64,000 nucleotides of DNA from Pegoplata infirma (taxonomy: Eukaryota; Arthropoda; Insecta; Diptera; Anthomyiidae), in assembly GCA_963921195.1 (NCBI GenBank), contig OY992537.1, positions 21,598,642 through 21,662,641 of the forward strand, written 5' to 3'. Shown here piece by piece: positions 22,743-35,145 of the stretch. The notes below the pieces were generated by a model. The model was not told the DNA's origin and did not search any database. It saw nothing but the letters and a program-made list of their open reading frames with translations. The position numbers were made by a program, and so were the translations under genes. The number at the start of each line of letters is the position of its first letter. Position 1 is the first letter of the stretch.

Positions 22743-24235
22743 TATTTAAAATATTTTGTATTAAAAAAAATTTTAGATCCCCTATAGGCACCCTAATGCC
22801 AAAAAAATGTGGTCATATGTGGTCATTTTGTGGGTTTTGGAAAACTTCATAAACATTTTTACGCTAACAACTATAAAGCATAATGCCATACAGTCATCCT
22901 CATACCATTAATAATTTTGTAGGAAAAGTAGAAAACTATACTGTGGTATAAAGGTTACCAAAAACAATAAGAATATGTAAATCCTTAAGAGATAATGCGA
23001 TAGAGCAGCACAGTGACAGCAAAACAAATTGGTCAAGACAGTGAAGAGAAAGAGATTACCCTACACTTAGAATTAGAGAAGAAATATCATTGTGGCAATT
23101 AACATGAAAGAAATATCATACTAAAATTAAAAATTTTATCATATGGATGATTGTAGTGACCATAGCATGATCGTAACAGATTATAATATGGTGTATTTGA
23201 ATGTATTGGTCAGCAACTAAAGGAAAGCAGACATGCGCATAGAGAACAAACATGATTGCGACAACCATAATGAAGGGGAAACATAGTATGATTGATAACT
23301 CTAACATAGGATTATTGCAGCGATTATATTATCAACTTCGCTGATCATAGAGTGATACAAAATGTTCATTTTACAAACGTTGATGATCATATTACGATTG
23401 TCACAATCATACATTTGATCAAATGAATCAACCACAAAATGTTGCGTCTCCATTATGGGTGATTTGGTGTGTTACAATCAGGTTCCAAACAAGTTAGTTC
23501 TCTGTATCTGGATATACAGACTTACAAATTACTAAATAATCATAGTTTGATTATTTATGATAAAAATATGATTATTTTTTTATCAAAATATGATAAAAAC
23601 ATTCAATAATCCTATTATGATTCAACTCAATCATGTTGTCTTTTTAATTTATAGAATCAAGATGCATTTGCATACATAAAGCTAAACCAAGTCGTCTTTA
23701 ACCATTATTTTTAAATTAAGTTTGTTTTACATATTTTTTTCTAAATCCAACTATAAAGATTTACAAATCACAAAACTTCCATTTGTGTTATTGCTATTTT
23801 TCGTTTTTTTATTTTTTTGTTTTATTTCAAAAAGAATTATTATGCAAAATATAAAAAGGACCTTAAAGAAAATCTTATTGGTTTATAAAACTAATAACAC
23901 AATATGAACACAAATTTAATTTTTTTTTTTTTTTTTTGCTGAAAAATATATTGCTAAACTAACCTTATGTTATCAAAGTTATAAAATTAACGTAAAACCC
24001 TCGTAAACATTTCTAAAACTGACCAACAACCCCAAACCTTTAATGCTATTTCATATGTATGTACCTTCTTTTAAACAAAAAAAAAAACAAAGAAACGTAA
24101 ATAAAATATAATCACAGGGTAAAAAGATTTATAATAAAAATTATTAAAAAACAGAAAAAACAACCAACAAAAGTTTATACACTTCATGAAGTTTGTTGTA
24201 GGGTTTTTTAGCAATATTTTTTGCAAAAGGAAGGG
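22743..24235. other. Dispersed ATGATTGT-rich repeat and AT-rich DNA, no gene
   Basis: From about 23090 to 23640 the sequence repeats words such as CATGATTGCGACAACCATAA, GATTATTGCAGCGATTATAT and ATCATACATTTGATC, homologous to the interior of the MITE at 4365-4596, here larger and without its TIRs. The rest (23650-24235) is A/T-rich. A 61-codon hydrophobic frame at 23722 has low-complexity composition and is not called. Confidence 0.5.
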
Positions 24236-24459
24236 CCAGAGTACAGGGCCGCTTTAAGGTATGGTGGGGGCCCTGGGCACACACGAATTTGGGGGCCCGC
24301 TCACGGTGAGCCTCAGCGATGTTTAGGTTCAACTTTAGTGTCGACGAAAAGTGTAAGCGCAGTTCGATTTCTACTTGATTAAATGTCACAAAACTGTTAA
24401 CAGCGAAATCGTAGCTGCTCGCATTCGCGAGATATCGCGAAATTAGTATTTTTGTATTT

Positions 24460-26105
24460 CCCGAGTAAAAAAGATTATATATAATTTTACTTATTTTTAT
24501 ATAAACATATATTATTTCATAAATTTATACGTAAATTGTTTTGCTATCATATAAGATTATATATATTTACACTTCGTATCTTTTTCTTATATAAAATTAT
24601 ATAAAAGAAAATGTTAAGTTATACATAATAACATATGATTAGAGTGAGTTTATATAATTACATATGAAATATAAAAATTTGTCTGTTTGTTTTATATAAT
24701 TTAATATAACAAAATATTTGAAGACATTTTATATAAAACTTTATGCAACTTTTTTCTGAATCATATGTAATCTTATATGAGTAAAATTAAAAAAGAAAAT
24801 CTAAGTCCTTTATATTTAATTTGCTATAACTTTTGAAAATTTTTCTAAGTCCAGAAAAAATTTTATTTTTGAAGTTCCAAAACTAAACCTTAAACATTTT
24901 TTTTTTAAATTTTATATGTTATTATATATGTATAATGCAAAATTAATAAAAAACAAGTAAGAAAATTATAGTCGGTCAAGACCGACCATAAAATACCCTA
25001 CACCAGAGTTTCCCGGAAAATGGGTCCCAAGTTCAAACATGGACTGATTAGATCTATATTTTGTCAAATCTTTAATAAGTGTAAAAAGCACTCACTAATC
25101 AAATTTGAGTGGAATAGGCTTCTTTTTGTTGACAATAAATCACTTCAACTGAATATCGGGCGAAATTTCCACATGGGACCTAAGTCCAAAAATGGTCCGA
25201 TGATAATCAGATTTGATAAGGTTATTAAAGTACGCGTTTAACATACACAAACAGAATTTTAATTAAATATTTTCTATTTTCATGAAATTTGAGAGATTTA
25301 TGTGAAAATCGGGAAGGTGGTTTGTATTGGGGCTACAATAAGAACTGGTTCGATTTCTTTAAAATTTGGAATGGTGATTTGTGTTGATAAAACATGATTA
25401 CCTGCCAAATTTCGAATAGATACCTGTTAAAATGCGTCTATTAGAGTCATTTGAGCCAAAACTAAAGAGGACCTTTGTATGGGGGCTAGGTCTAAATATG
25501 GACCGATTTTTTCCAATTTCAATAGGCTTCGTCCTTGGGCTAAAAGAGGCTTAAGTTTCAAATTTCAAGTCAATTGATTAAGAATTGCGACACCGTTTAC
25601 ATGGACAGACGGACGGACGGACGGACGGACGGACGGACGGACAGACGGACGGACGGACGGACGGACATCGCTAAATCGACTCAAAAAGTGATTCTAAGCC
25701 GATCGGTATACTTAAAAGTGGGTCTAGGACCAATATTTCGGGTAGTTACAAACATCAGCACAAACTCATTATACCCTGTACCACAGTGTGGTGTAGGGTA
25801 TAAAAATCTAAGTTCTTTATATATAATTTAATATAAATTTTTTTTGGGATGTTTTTTATTAAAATTTTTTTTTTTTTGGATTTTTTTTTTATTTAATTAT
25901 ATATAATTGCATAAATTTTTCTATAAAAGGGGCCAATTTTCGCATCAAATCATATAAAATTATATTAAAATCACATCAAATTATATCAAATTTAATTCAA
26001 CTTTATATGGTTTTATCGACTCATTTTTCGCATCAAATTCTATATGAATATATATGATGTCTTTATATAATTAAATATAAACATATATAATCTTTTTTAC
26101 TCGGG
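24460..26105. mobile_element. TIR element (CCCGAGTAAAAAAG) inside the hAT, carrying a HINE
   Basis: The left end CCCGAGTAAAAAAGATTATA and the inverted right end CTTTTTTACTCGGG (26092-26105) form a long TIR. The interior is almost wholly made of TATATAAAATTATAT-like words. A smaller relative with the same end lies at 50307-50656. A HINE has split it at 24953-25804. Flanking TTT on both sides is compatible with a very short target duplication. Confidence 0.75.
24953..25804 (+). mobile_element. HINE / DINE-1-like element, subfamily C
   Basis: Starts ACAAGTAAGAAAATTATAG, then GGTCAAGACC. It has an expanded GGAC microsatellite (about 25602-25667, with a GACA interruption) and ends with the hairpin TATACCCTGTACC / GTGTAGGGTATA. 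An 85-codon frame across the microsatellite is created by the 4-bp repeat and is not a gene. It sits inside the CCCGAGTA element, making three nesting levels here. Confidence 0.85.
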
Positions 26106-26129
26106 TTTCTAAAATTTTGACAATGAAGT

Positions 26130-27330
26130 TTTTTAAATATTTTCAAAAACTGAGTATGCAGTTTTAATTGTATTTATTTACAGGTCACAAACCAGTTAAC
26201 ATCAAAATCACATCTTCTAAATTTCGCGAGAAATCGCAAAGTTGAAAAAAAAAAAAAAAAATTGGGAAAAAAATATTTTTCGCGTAAATTAGCAGTCAAG
26301 ATATTGATTTGAGCAGTCTTGCCACATTTAACCACATAAAATTTAAACTGCATACAATATATTTGTCGTTTCTTGATTTTTCTCCTTTATTTTAGACACT
26401 AAAGAAAAAAATAATTAATTAATATAAAAGCTTGAACAGTAATTTTGCAATTTCTCAGGAAATTGATCATCTATAATTTTTCTGCTTGCAGTTTTGTTAA
26501 CTTTAATAACCTCGAATTCAAACTGCATACCACATTTTTTTCGTTAATTGAACTAAATATTTTTACAGATCAAAAATAACACAAAGTAATGAAAAAATAG
26601 TAGTTTAGCGAGTTTTTTTAGCGATATCTCGAAGAATTGAGCAGTTAGAATTTAAATGTTAACAGCCGTATCACCTTTAACCAATAGCAAATCAAACTGC
26701 ATTTCGTGTTTTTCAACAATTTTAAAGAAAGTTATTTTCTTAATCAAAACAAGAAATACCCCCGAAAAGCTGTTTTTCGCTATTTCTCGCGAAAGTGAGC
26801 AGATATAATTTTTTTGTGGGCAGTTTTAATTTCTTCCAACATGTTCAAATCAAACTACATACCACTTTTTTTATTATTTCTAAAGAAACGGTTTTAAAAT
26901 ATAAATAAATAACAAAAAAAGTTATATAATTGCGCGATATCTCGCGAAATTTAACACCTACAATTTCGATGTCAGCAGCTGTGTGACCTTTGATCAAGCA
27001 CAAGTAAAACTGCATACCATGTTTTTGCTAAATTTTAAAGAAACCTATCTTAATATAAAAAACCACAACAAAAACAGCAAAAAAATAATTTCTCGATTTC
27101 TCGCTAACTAAAGAAGATAGGATTTTGGTGCGTACTGTTTTGTGACCTTTAAATAAATACAATTAAATCTGTGTACTCAGTTTTTGGAAATATTTAAAAA
27201 ACTTCAATGTCAAAAATTTAAAAAATACAAAAACACTAATTTCGCGTTATCTCGCGAATGCGAGCAGCTACGATTTCGCTGTTAACAGATTTGTGACTTT
27301 TAATCTTGTAGAAATCGAACTGCGCTTACA
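26130..27330. repeat. Degenerate tandem array of about 160 bp with TCTCGCGA motif
   Basis: The motif GCGATATCTCGCGAA or a decayed form recurs at about 26225, 26458, 26630, 26787, 26935, 27095 and 27245, at spacings of mostly 140-175 bp. Each unit also carries a downstream GTTAACAG...TGTGACCTTTAAT phrase and then ATCAAACTGCATACCA. Units are highly diverged from one another. The flanks of the array (24298-24459 and 27213-27374) are inverted copies of the last unit. Non-coding; it belongs to the hAT-like element. Confidence 0.65.
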
Positions 27331-27574
27331 CTGACACTAAAGTTCAACCTGAACATCGCTGAGGCTCACCGTGCGCTGGAAAGTAAAAAGTCGCTTGGCA
27401 AAAAAAACATTTTTTTTGGTAAAAATTTAAATATTCTTATTACCTGATTTAAGACAAAGAAACTAAAAAAAAACTTTTGAGTAGAAATATTCTAGCTCGA
27501 GGTCATTTTTCTTTACTAAAACCATTATATTTGTGTAAAACAATTTGGTTTAATGGGATCTTTTATATCTTCAA

Positions 27575-28300
27575 ATCTGAAACTTTTCCTATACGAAAAA
27601 TGTCTCAGAATCTGAAACTTTTTCTATATAAAAAATGTTTCAGAATAATCTGAAATTTTTTCTATACGAAAAATTTCTTACAATCAGTGACAATTTCTTT
27701 ACGAAAAATATTTTAAAATCTAAGAATATTTTTGTATGAAAAATCTCTCAGTATTTGAGATTTTTTTATACGAAAAACGTAACAGATCTAAAACTTCTTC
27801 AATGCGAAAAAATTTTTCTGAATCTGAGACTTTATCTAGACGAAAAATGTCTCATAATATGAATTTTTTATAAAAAAAATATCTAAGCATCTGAGACTTT
27901 TTCTAAACGATATATTTCTCAGAATCTAAGACTTTCTATACGAAAAATGCCTCAGAATCAAAAACTTTTTTTATACGAAAAATGTCTTAGAATGTGAGAT
28001 TTTTTCTATACGAAAAATGTCTCAGAATCTGAGACTTTACATACGATAAGTGTCTCAAAATCTAAGTATTTTTATTTTGGAAAATCTTCTATGAACTTTA
28101 GACTTTTAAAATCTAAGAATCTGAAAATTTTTCTGTACAAAAACTATTTCTCAATCTGAAACTTTTTATGAAGGAAAAATTTCTTTGAATTTGAGGCTTG
28201 ATATACGACAGATTTCTTTTATATAAAAAGTTTCAGATGTATACGAAAAATCTGTTAGATTCTGAGAATTTTTTCTAAGAAACTGTGAAATTTTCTTTAT
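27575..28300. repeat. Highly decayed copy of the 35-bp palindromic satellite
   Basis: Repeating phrases CTGAAACTTTTTCTATACG and AAAAATGTCTCAGAATCTGA at about 35-bp spacing, in the orientation of 41938-42345, but with many substitutions. It lies inside the hAT-like element, next to its right end. Confidence 0.75.
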
Positions 28301-28426
28301 AAACATATTAAAAAAAAATGCTCCATTTTCGCATAAGCGAATTTGACACTTCGGGGCCCCTTTAAATCAGGGGCCCTGGGCACTTGCCCAGTGTGCCCTA
28401 ATGGTTAAAACGGAACTGCCAGAGTA

Positions 28427-28785
28427 CCATTATGAGTTGCAATAAGTTTTATAGTAAAACGTACATAATATCTACCAAAAAAAGCTGGTCGAGAAAAAAA
28501 CTTCTTTAAATGACCAATTGTAAGGACAATAGAAACAAACAACAACTTTCTTAATATTAAACAAACAAAAAAATAGCATGAGCAGCAATTTTAGAAATGA
28601 TTTCGCATAATTTGCAAAAGTATCCTTAAACATTTCATATGAGTAGGTAAGGAAAAAATATTAAAAAGGACACGTGTGTATTTGTATTGGTTTGTTTTTG
28701 GTAATCGAGGAAAAAGGGAAGTGCTTTACTATGGTATTAGTTTGAATTGCGTATATAATACACTATGGGACTAGAAAATATTCAA
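28427..28785. other. Low-copy AT-rich DNA without a gene
   Basis: Sequence between the hAT-like element and the next satellite block. No open frame, no RNA gene and no obvious repeat seen. Confidence 0.35.
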
Positions 28786-31570
28786 ATATTCTAAAACAAT
28801 TTCTCTAAAAAAAAATTTGAAGTCTCTGAGAAATGTTTTTTTGCAAAAAATTTCAATTCCTAAGACAATCTATTTTTAAAACAAAAATTCTCAAATTCTG
28901 AATAATTTCTTCCATAAAAAAATATTTAATTCTAAAACATTTTTTTTTGTAAACAAATTCTTTGATTTTGAGTCATTTTTTTTTATAAAAAAATTCTCAG
29001 ATTCTGATACAATTTATGTCCAAAAAAATAGCAGATTCTGAGCCATTTTTCTCTTAAAAATCTCAGATTTTGAAACATTTTGCTATAAAAATTTTTTTTT
29101 TTTTTCTCAGATTCTGAGACACTTTTGCTATAGACAAATCTTAGATTCTAAGACATTTTACCTACAGAAAAAGTCTCAGATTCTGAGACATTGTTTCTAT
29201 CGAAAAATTCTCAGATTCTGAGACATTATTGGTAAACCAAAGTTTTTAAATTGTGAGACATTTTTTAAAAAAAATCTCAGATTCAGAAACATTTTTCCTA
29301 CAGAAAAAGTCTCAGATTCAGAGACATTTTTCCCAGAGAAAAAGTCTCAGATTCTGACACATTTTTCCCAGAGAAAAAGTCTCAGATTCAGAAACATTTT
29401 TCCCAGAGAAAAAAGTCTCAGATTCTGAGACATTTTTCCCAGAGAAAAAGTCTCAGATTCTGACACATTTTTTCTATAGAAAAATTCTCAGATTCTGAGA
29501 CATTTTTTCTATAGAAAAATTCTCAGATTCTGAGACATTTTTTCTATAGAAAAATTCTCAGATTCTGAGACATTTTTTCTATAGAAAAATTCTCAGATTC
29601 TGAGACATTTTTTCTATAGAAAAATTCTCAGATTCTGAGACATTTTTTCTATAGAAAAATTTTCAGATTCTGAGATTTTTTTTCTATAGAAAAATTCTCA
29701 GATTCTGAGACATTTTTTCTATAGAAAAACTCTCAGATTCTGAAACATTTTTTTCTATAGAAAAATTCTTAGATTCTGCGACATTTTTTCAATAGAAAAA
29801 TTCTCAGATTCTGAGACATTTTTTCTATAGAAAAATTCTCAGATTCTCAGACATTTTTTCTATAGAAAAATTCTCAGATTCTGAGACATTTTTTCTATAG
29901 AAAAATTCCCAGATTCTGAGAAATTTTTTCTATAGAAAAATTCTCAGATTCTGAGACATTTTTTCTATAGAAAAATTCTCAGATTCTGAGACATTTTTTC
30001 TATAGAAAAATTCTCAGATTCTGAGGCAATAATTTTTTCTATAGAAAAATTCTCAGATTCTGATAAATTTTTCCATAGAAAAGTTCTCAGAATTTAGAAC
30101 CTTTTTTCTATAGAAAAATTCTTAGATTCTGAGACATTTTTCCTATATAAAATTTCTCAGATTCTGAGACATTTTTTCTATAGAAAAATTCTCAGATTCT
30201 GAGACAATTTTTCTATAGAAAAATTCCCAGATTCTGAGGCAATAAATTTTTCTATAGAAAAAATCTCAGATTCTGAGACATTATTTCTACAGAAAAATTC
30301 TCAGATTCTGATACATTTTTTCTATACAAAAAATCTCATATTCTGAGACATTTTTTTATAGAAAATTTTCAGACTCTAAGACATTTTTTCTTTAGAAAAA
30401 TTTTCGAATTCTGAGACATTTTCTCTATAGAAAAATTCTCAGATTCTTACACATTTTTTCTTTAGAAATATTTTCAGTTTCTAAAACATTTTTTTCTATA
30501 AAAAAAGTCACTGATGCTGAGCCATTTTATCTATAGAAAAATGTTCAGATTCTTAAAAAAAAATTCTCTATTCTGAGGCATTTTTTCTTTAGCAAAATCT
30601 CAGATTTTTAGAAATTTTTAATACAGAAAAAGTCTCAGATTCTGAGACAAATTTCCAGATTATGAAACATTTTTTCTATAAAAAAATTGTCAGATTCTTA
30701 GATATTTTTTCTATAAAATATTCTCAGATTCTGAGACATTTGTTCTATAAAGCAATTGTCTATAAAACGATTCTCAGATTCTGATAAAATTTTCTATAGA
30801 AAAATTCTTAGATTCTGAGAAATTTTTCTACAGAAAATTTTTCTGACACTGAATTTTTTTTTTTATACAAAAGCTCTCATGTTCTGATATATTTTGTCTA
30901 TAGAAAAATTCTCAGAGTTTAAAACATTTTTTATATTGAAAAATTCTCAGATTCTGAGGCAGTTTTTTCTATAGAAAAATTATCAGATTCTGAGAGACAA
31001 TTTTTCTATAGAAAAATTCTCAGATTCTGACACATTTTTTCTATAGAAAACTTTCATATTCTGAACATTTTTTTATAGAAAACTCTCAGACTCTGAGACA
31101 TTTTTTCTTAAGAAATTTTCTGATTCTGAGACATTTTTTCTATAGAAAATTTATCAGATTTGGTTAAGTTTTTTTCTATAGAAAAACTCTCAGATTCTGA
31201 GAAATTTTTCTATAGAAAACTTCTCGGATTCGAAGACATTTTTTTTTCATAAAAAATCCTAGATTAATAGACATTTTTTTCTATAGAAAAATCATCAGAT
31301 TATGGTTAATTTTTTGCTACAGAAAAATTCTCAGATTTTGAGTTATATTTTCTATCAAAAAATTCTCAGATTATAAGACATTTTTTTTCTATTGAAGAAT
31401 TCTTAGATTCTCAAACACTTTTTATAGAAAAATCTCAGATTCTTATCCATTTTTTCTGTAAGAAAAATGTCTCAAAACAAGAGACTTTTACTAAAGGAAA
31501 AATGTCTCAGAACCTATAAATTTTTCTATAAGAAAAATGTCTCAGAATCTTAAACTTTTTCCAAATTTTT
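28786..31570. repeat. 35-bp palindromic satellite block 1
   Basis: Monomer phrase TTCTCAGATTCTGAGACATT followed by TTTTCTATAGAAAAA, period 35. The middle (about 29460-30000) is nearly uniform, and both edges are progressively more diverged, the pattern expected of arrays homogenised by unequal exchange. At about 31440 the orientation flips to ATGTCTCAGAAT. No transcript or protein is implied. Confidence 0.9.
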
Positions 31571-31880
31571 CTAGCATGTTTCGATTTTGGGATATTTGCG
31601 TTAGAGATTTTCGCATGGAAAAATATTCAAACGCGAATATCTCGAAAAAGGAAAATGCTAGACAAATTTGGATTTCAATTTGAAATCAGGAGATCTATTT
31701 TTGTTAAATGTAATGATGGACCACAAAAAATACAAAATTTTTGTTTTTTTTTACTTTTTAGCAGCGAATATCTCAAAAACGGTAGGTGCTAGAAAAAATT
31801 GGATAGTAGATTTGAATTCAGGAGAGCAAAATCTATAAGAATCAGTTGGATATTTCACTGGGAGGTTGTCATTGTCGAAT
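31571..31880. repeat. Inverted copy of the 15850-16150 dispersed repeat
   Basis: CAGCGAATATCTCAAAAACG and CGCGAATATCTCGAAAAAGG recur, inverted, at 15960-16150. Non-coding, with two internal inverted halves. Confidence 0.6.
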
Positions 31881-32876
31881 AGTGTAATTATTTAGCAATA
31901 ACTAGAAAACAGGATCAGCAAGGATTTTCTAGTTAACGATTTTTAAAGTTTGAAATTAAGAGGAGACAATGGCATTAGCCGATTTTGTCACCATTTTACC
32001 ACAACCTACAATTAAAAAAAAAAAATTGTCAAATTACTAGAAAAAGTTTCGTAATTCCATTTTACCAATATTTGACAGTTTTTGTTGTTTTTTAACAAAT
32101 AATTTTTTGTAATTTTACAAATTTCCAAGATTTTTTTTACAAAAAAAGCTAGTAAATTTACGAGAAGTCTTTGTCAGTTTTATTTCGCCAAAAAAATTGT
32201 AAATTTACAATTTTATTGGTAACAATCTTGTAAAATTACAAAAAAAAACTCATAATTTTTACTTGAAATTCTCGTTAAATAAGGGGTAGAAAAAAATCTA
32301 GTAAAGTCACCTTCTTGTAAGTTTTATCGTGTCAACAAAATTGTAAATTTACTATTTTATTGCTAAAAAGCTTGTAAAATTACAAAATTATTTGTAAGAA
32401 GCTTGTAAAATAACAAGGAATTATTGTCAAATAGGAGGTTACAAAAAAAACAGTTACAAACCTTTTTTGTAATTTTACAAGGTTTTTTCTTGAGTGTAAA
32501 CTTTCTTAAAGAATGGTGAGTTCCAGGGTGGCTAGTTTTGGGGATTTTCTCTCTGATCAAAATCTAATACCCGCCAAAAGAGTCGGTCCCCTCAGGGTAA
32601 CTCACATCCAAAATATCACTTCGATCGGAGTTTATCTTCTGTCCCCACTTCGCGCCTCAAATTTGGGATTTTTGCAAAGGGGAGGAGGGATATTTTTTCC
32701 TAAATTGTGGGAAATTTTATTAACTACTTCAAGCAGTTTTTTCCTCAAATTTTAGTAATATCTTAATTTTTTGAGTACAGAAAGAGCCTAAAACTCTGAT
32801 ACATTTTTCGTTAAGAGATATTTAGATTTTCTCATTTTCTATAAGTTTAAAAGTTATGCTGTCCATTGTGCAATTC
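31881..32876. other. GTAAAATTAC-type repeat and flanking DNA, no gene
   Basis: Between 32030 and 32490 words such as TTGTAAAATTACAAAAAAAA, TTTGTAATTTTACAAGG and the terminus TCTTGAGTGTAAAC recur; related to 21566-21730 and to the ACACTC elements. An 80-codon frame at 32513-32755 is more GC-balanced than its surroundings but shows no domain I recognise. Confidence 0.45.
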
Positions 32877-35145
32877 ATATATCGTCGGTGCGCCGACCAG
32901 AACACCTATGTGTAATTTTTTTATTTTTTTTTTATTGGCCCATTAGGAAGCCTATCAGGTAATGCATTTATCCCCCAGAGCGTTTCCCGTTATCTCAAAT
33001 GGTATCAAAGTTAGCTTAAACTCCTATGTGTTACCTATAATAGAAATTCTCCGGCAAAAACACTTATGTGTTATTAGTACACATAACTGTTTTTGATTTA
33101 AACGTAAAAACATTGCGTCTGCCTTTGGTTTTTTTATAAATTGATATTTTAAAAGTTTTCTGAACATTTTTTTTGTAATATTCCGAAACTTTATTGCATA
33201 ACACTGTGCAACACGATTTAAAAAAAAATAATTTCCAAATTTTTTTTAAATGCGTTTTGAACAAGCTAAAAAAAGTATAGAGTATAATTCTGAGGTAAAT
33301 AATATCAAAAGATGTCCTTAGTGAAATTTTAAGGCGGTTCGTTTTTAAGAACATACATTTACATACATTAACCCTGTGTGTCCCATTTTTACGTGTCGTT
33401 TTGGTACTTTTTTTAAATATCCTCGTTGAACGCCATTAAAACGTGCGGTTAAAGGATTAAAATGTTCTACAAAAAAATTAGTTTTACATCAAATTTTACT
33501 AGGGGTTGTCACAGGTCAAAATTTTGTGCGAAAAGTGCAAAATGCTTAAATAAATTTAATTGTAAATTATCACAAACTGTTAAATTGTTTTTCACCAAAG
33601 TCGTGTAAAATAAGTAAAAAAAAAATATATAAATCTTTGTCTGAGCTAAATGATGATGTCTTCAGTGAAATTTGATGGCTGTTCTTTTCTTGGAACACAT
33701 TATCTTCCATTTTTGGGATTAATCTTGGTCCTTTTGCCAAATACCCTCATAGAACTTCACTTAAATGTGCGTTAAAAGGGTTAAAATGTTCTACAAAAAA
33801 GTTTTGCAGCAAATTTTACTAGGGGTTCTCAAAGGCCAAAAGTTCGTGCGAAAAGTGCTTAAAAAAGTAAAATTGTAAAGTATCTTGGTAAGACTCAATT
33901 TAACAAATTATGATAATTTAAAATTTTCCTTTTTTAAACCTTTTGCTTACATCGCACGAACTTTTGGCCTTTGACAACCCCTAGTAAAATTTGATGCAGA
34001 AAATGTTTGTAAAATTGTTTAACCCTTTATACGTATGCCTTAGTAGTGGACTATGATGATATTTAAAAAAAGCACCAAAATGAGGATAAAGGGTTAACAT
34101 GTTCTAAGAAAAGAACCGCCATCAATTTTCACTGAATTATCTCTTAACTTTATTTAGCTCAAAAGCAGATTTATATTTTTTTTTCGACTTATTTCACTCG
34201 ACTTTTGCAAAAAAAAAGTTTAACAGTATTTGATAATTTACAATTTTACTTTTTTAACCATTTTGCACTTTGCAGGAACTTTTGGACTTTGACAACCCCT
34301 AGTAAAATTTGATGCAGAAAATCTTTGTAGAAGATTTTAACCCGTTAATGTACGTTTTTGTGGTGTAGGTGGTGTTGTATGAGGATATTTAAAAAAAGGA
34401 CAAAAATGACCCCTAAAAATGGCAGATAGAGGGTTAATATGTTCTACGAAAAGATTCGCCATTTCATTTCACTGAAGATACATTTTGCCATTTTTTGCAT
34501 CAGAATTATATTTAATACTTTTTTTGGCTTATTACTTATTATTATTTTGGTTTTCCTGATAATCACTTTCTGCATTGGTAAAGTTTTTCCGTCTCTTTGT
34601 GATAACAAAATTCACATCAGAAGTTTTCAGCCTTGCAAAGTACGAAATGAAAAACTTTTTACAACAAACACATGGGATGAAAAAAAACACCAAAATAATT
34701 TTACGTGTGTTTTTTGTACTAAATGTTGCATTTCGCACATTGCAAGGATAAAAATTCTAACGTGAATACCATCAATATTTCGCTACAAGTCCATGCGGAT
34801 ATATAACTTGCAAAATTTTTACTTTTGAACAACAAATAAAAATTTATTTAAAATAAATTTAAGAACAAAAACACCTATGTGTATTATATATTTTTTATAA
34901 ACATGTAAAAAGTCCGAAACAAAATCACCTATGTGTAGTTTTTTGTTAAAATCTTGTACCACTTCAGATTAAAAAAAGATTTTGTATGTTTTTCAACGCC
35001 TAATATTTTTAAATGGGTTTAGGAAAAATAAAAAAAATTTACTTTAAAAAAATGTTGCGAATTGGCAAAATAAAACGGTTTTTTTGCTCTCCTGAACAAT
35101 TCATAAAAAACACATAGGTGTTCTGGTCGGCGCACCGACGATATG
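32877..35145. mobile_element. 2.27-kb element with about 35-bp near-perfect TIRs
   Basis: The left TIR ATATCGTCGGTGCGCCGACC (from 32879), then AGAACACCTATGTGT, is matched in inverted orientation at 35109-35143. The TIR itself contains a GTCGG-TGCG-CCGAC hairpin. Internally the ACACCTATGTGT word recurs (33020, 33060, 34870, 34928) and a CAAATTTTACTAGGGGTTGT block is present twice direct and twice inverted (33489, 33811, 33978, 34295). AT flanks each end, consistent with a 2-bp target duplication but not proof. Frames of 68-108 codons inside have no recognisable transposase signature. Confidence 0.78.

Larger units (their letters stand above)
24244..28418. mobile_element. 4.2-kb hAT-like non-autonomous element with 8-bp TSD CCAGAGTA
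   Basis: The left end CAGGGCCGCTTTAAGG and the right end (inverted CAGTTCCGTTTTAACC) are imperfect TIRs. CCAGAGTA flanks it exactly at 24236-24243 and 28419-28426. GGGGCCCTGGGCAC occurs inverted near both ends. An internal inverted repeat (about 24298-24459 against 27213-27374) lies inside. The body is occupied by an insertion with its own HINE (24460-26105), a ~160-bp tandem array (26130-27330) and decayed 35-bp satellite (27575-28300). No transposase frame is visible. Confidence 0.83.

Noticed and set aside
25574..25831. 85-codon frame with DGRTDGRT repeats
   Set aside because: It is the translated GGAC microsatellite of a HINE; the same happens at 62450-62884.
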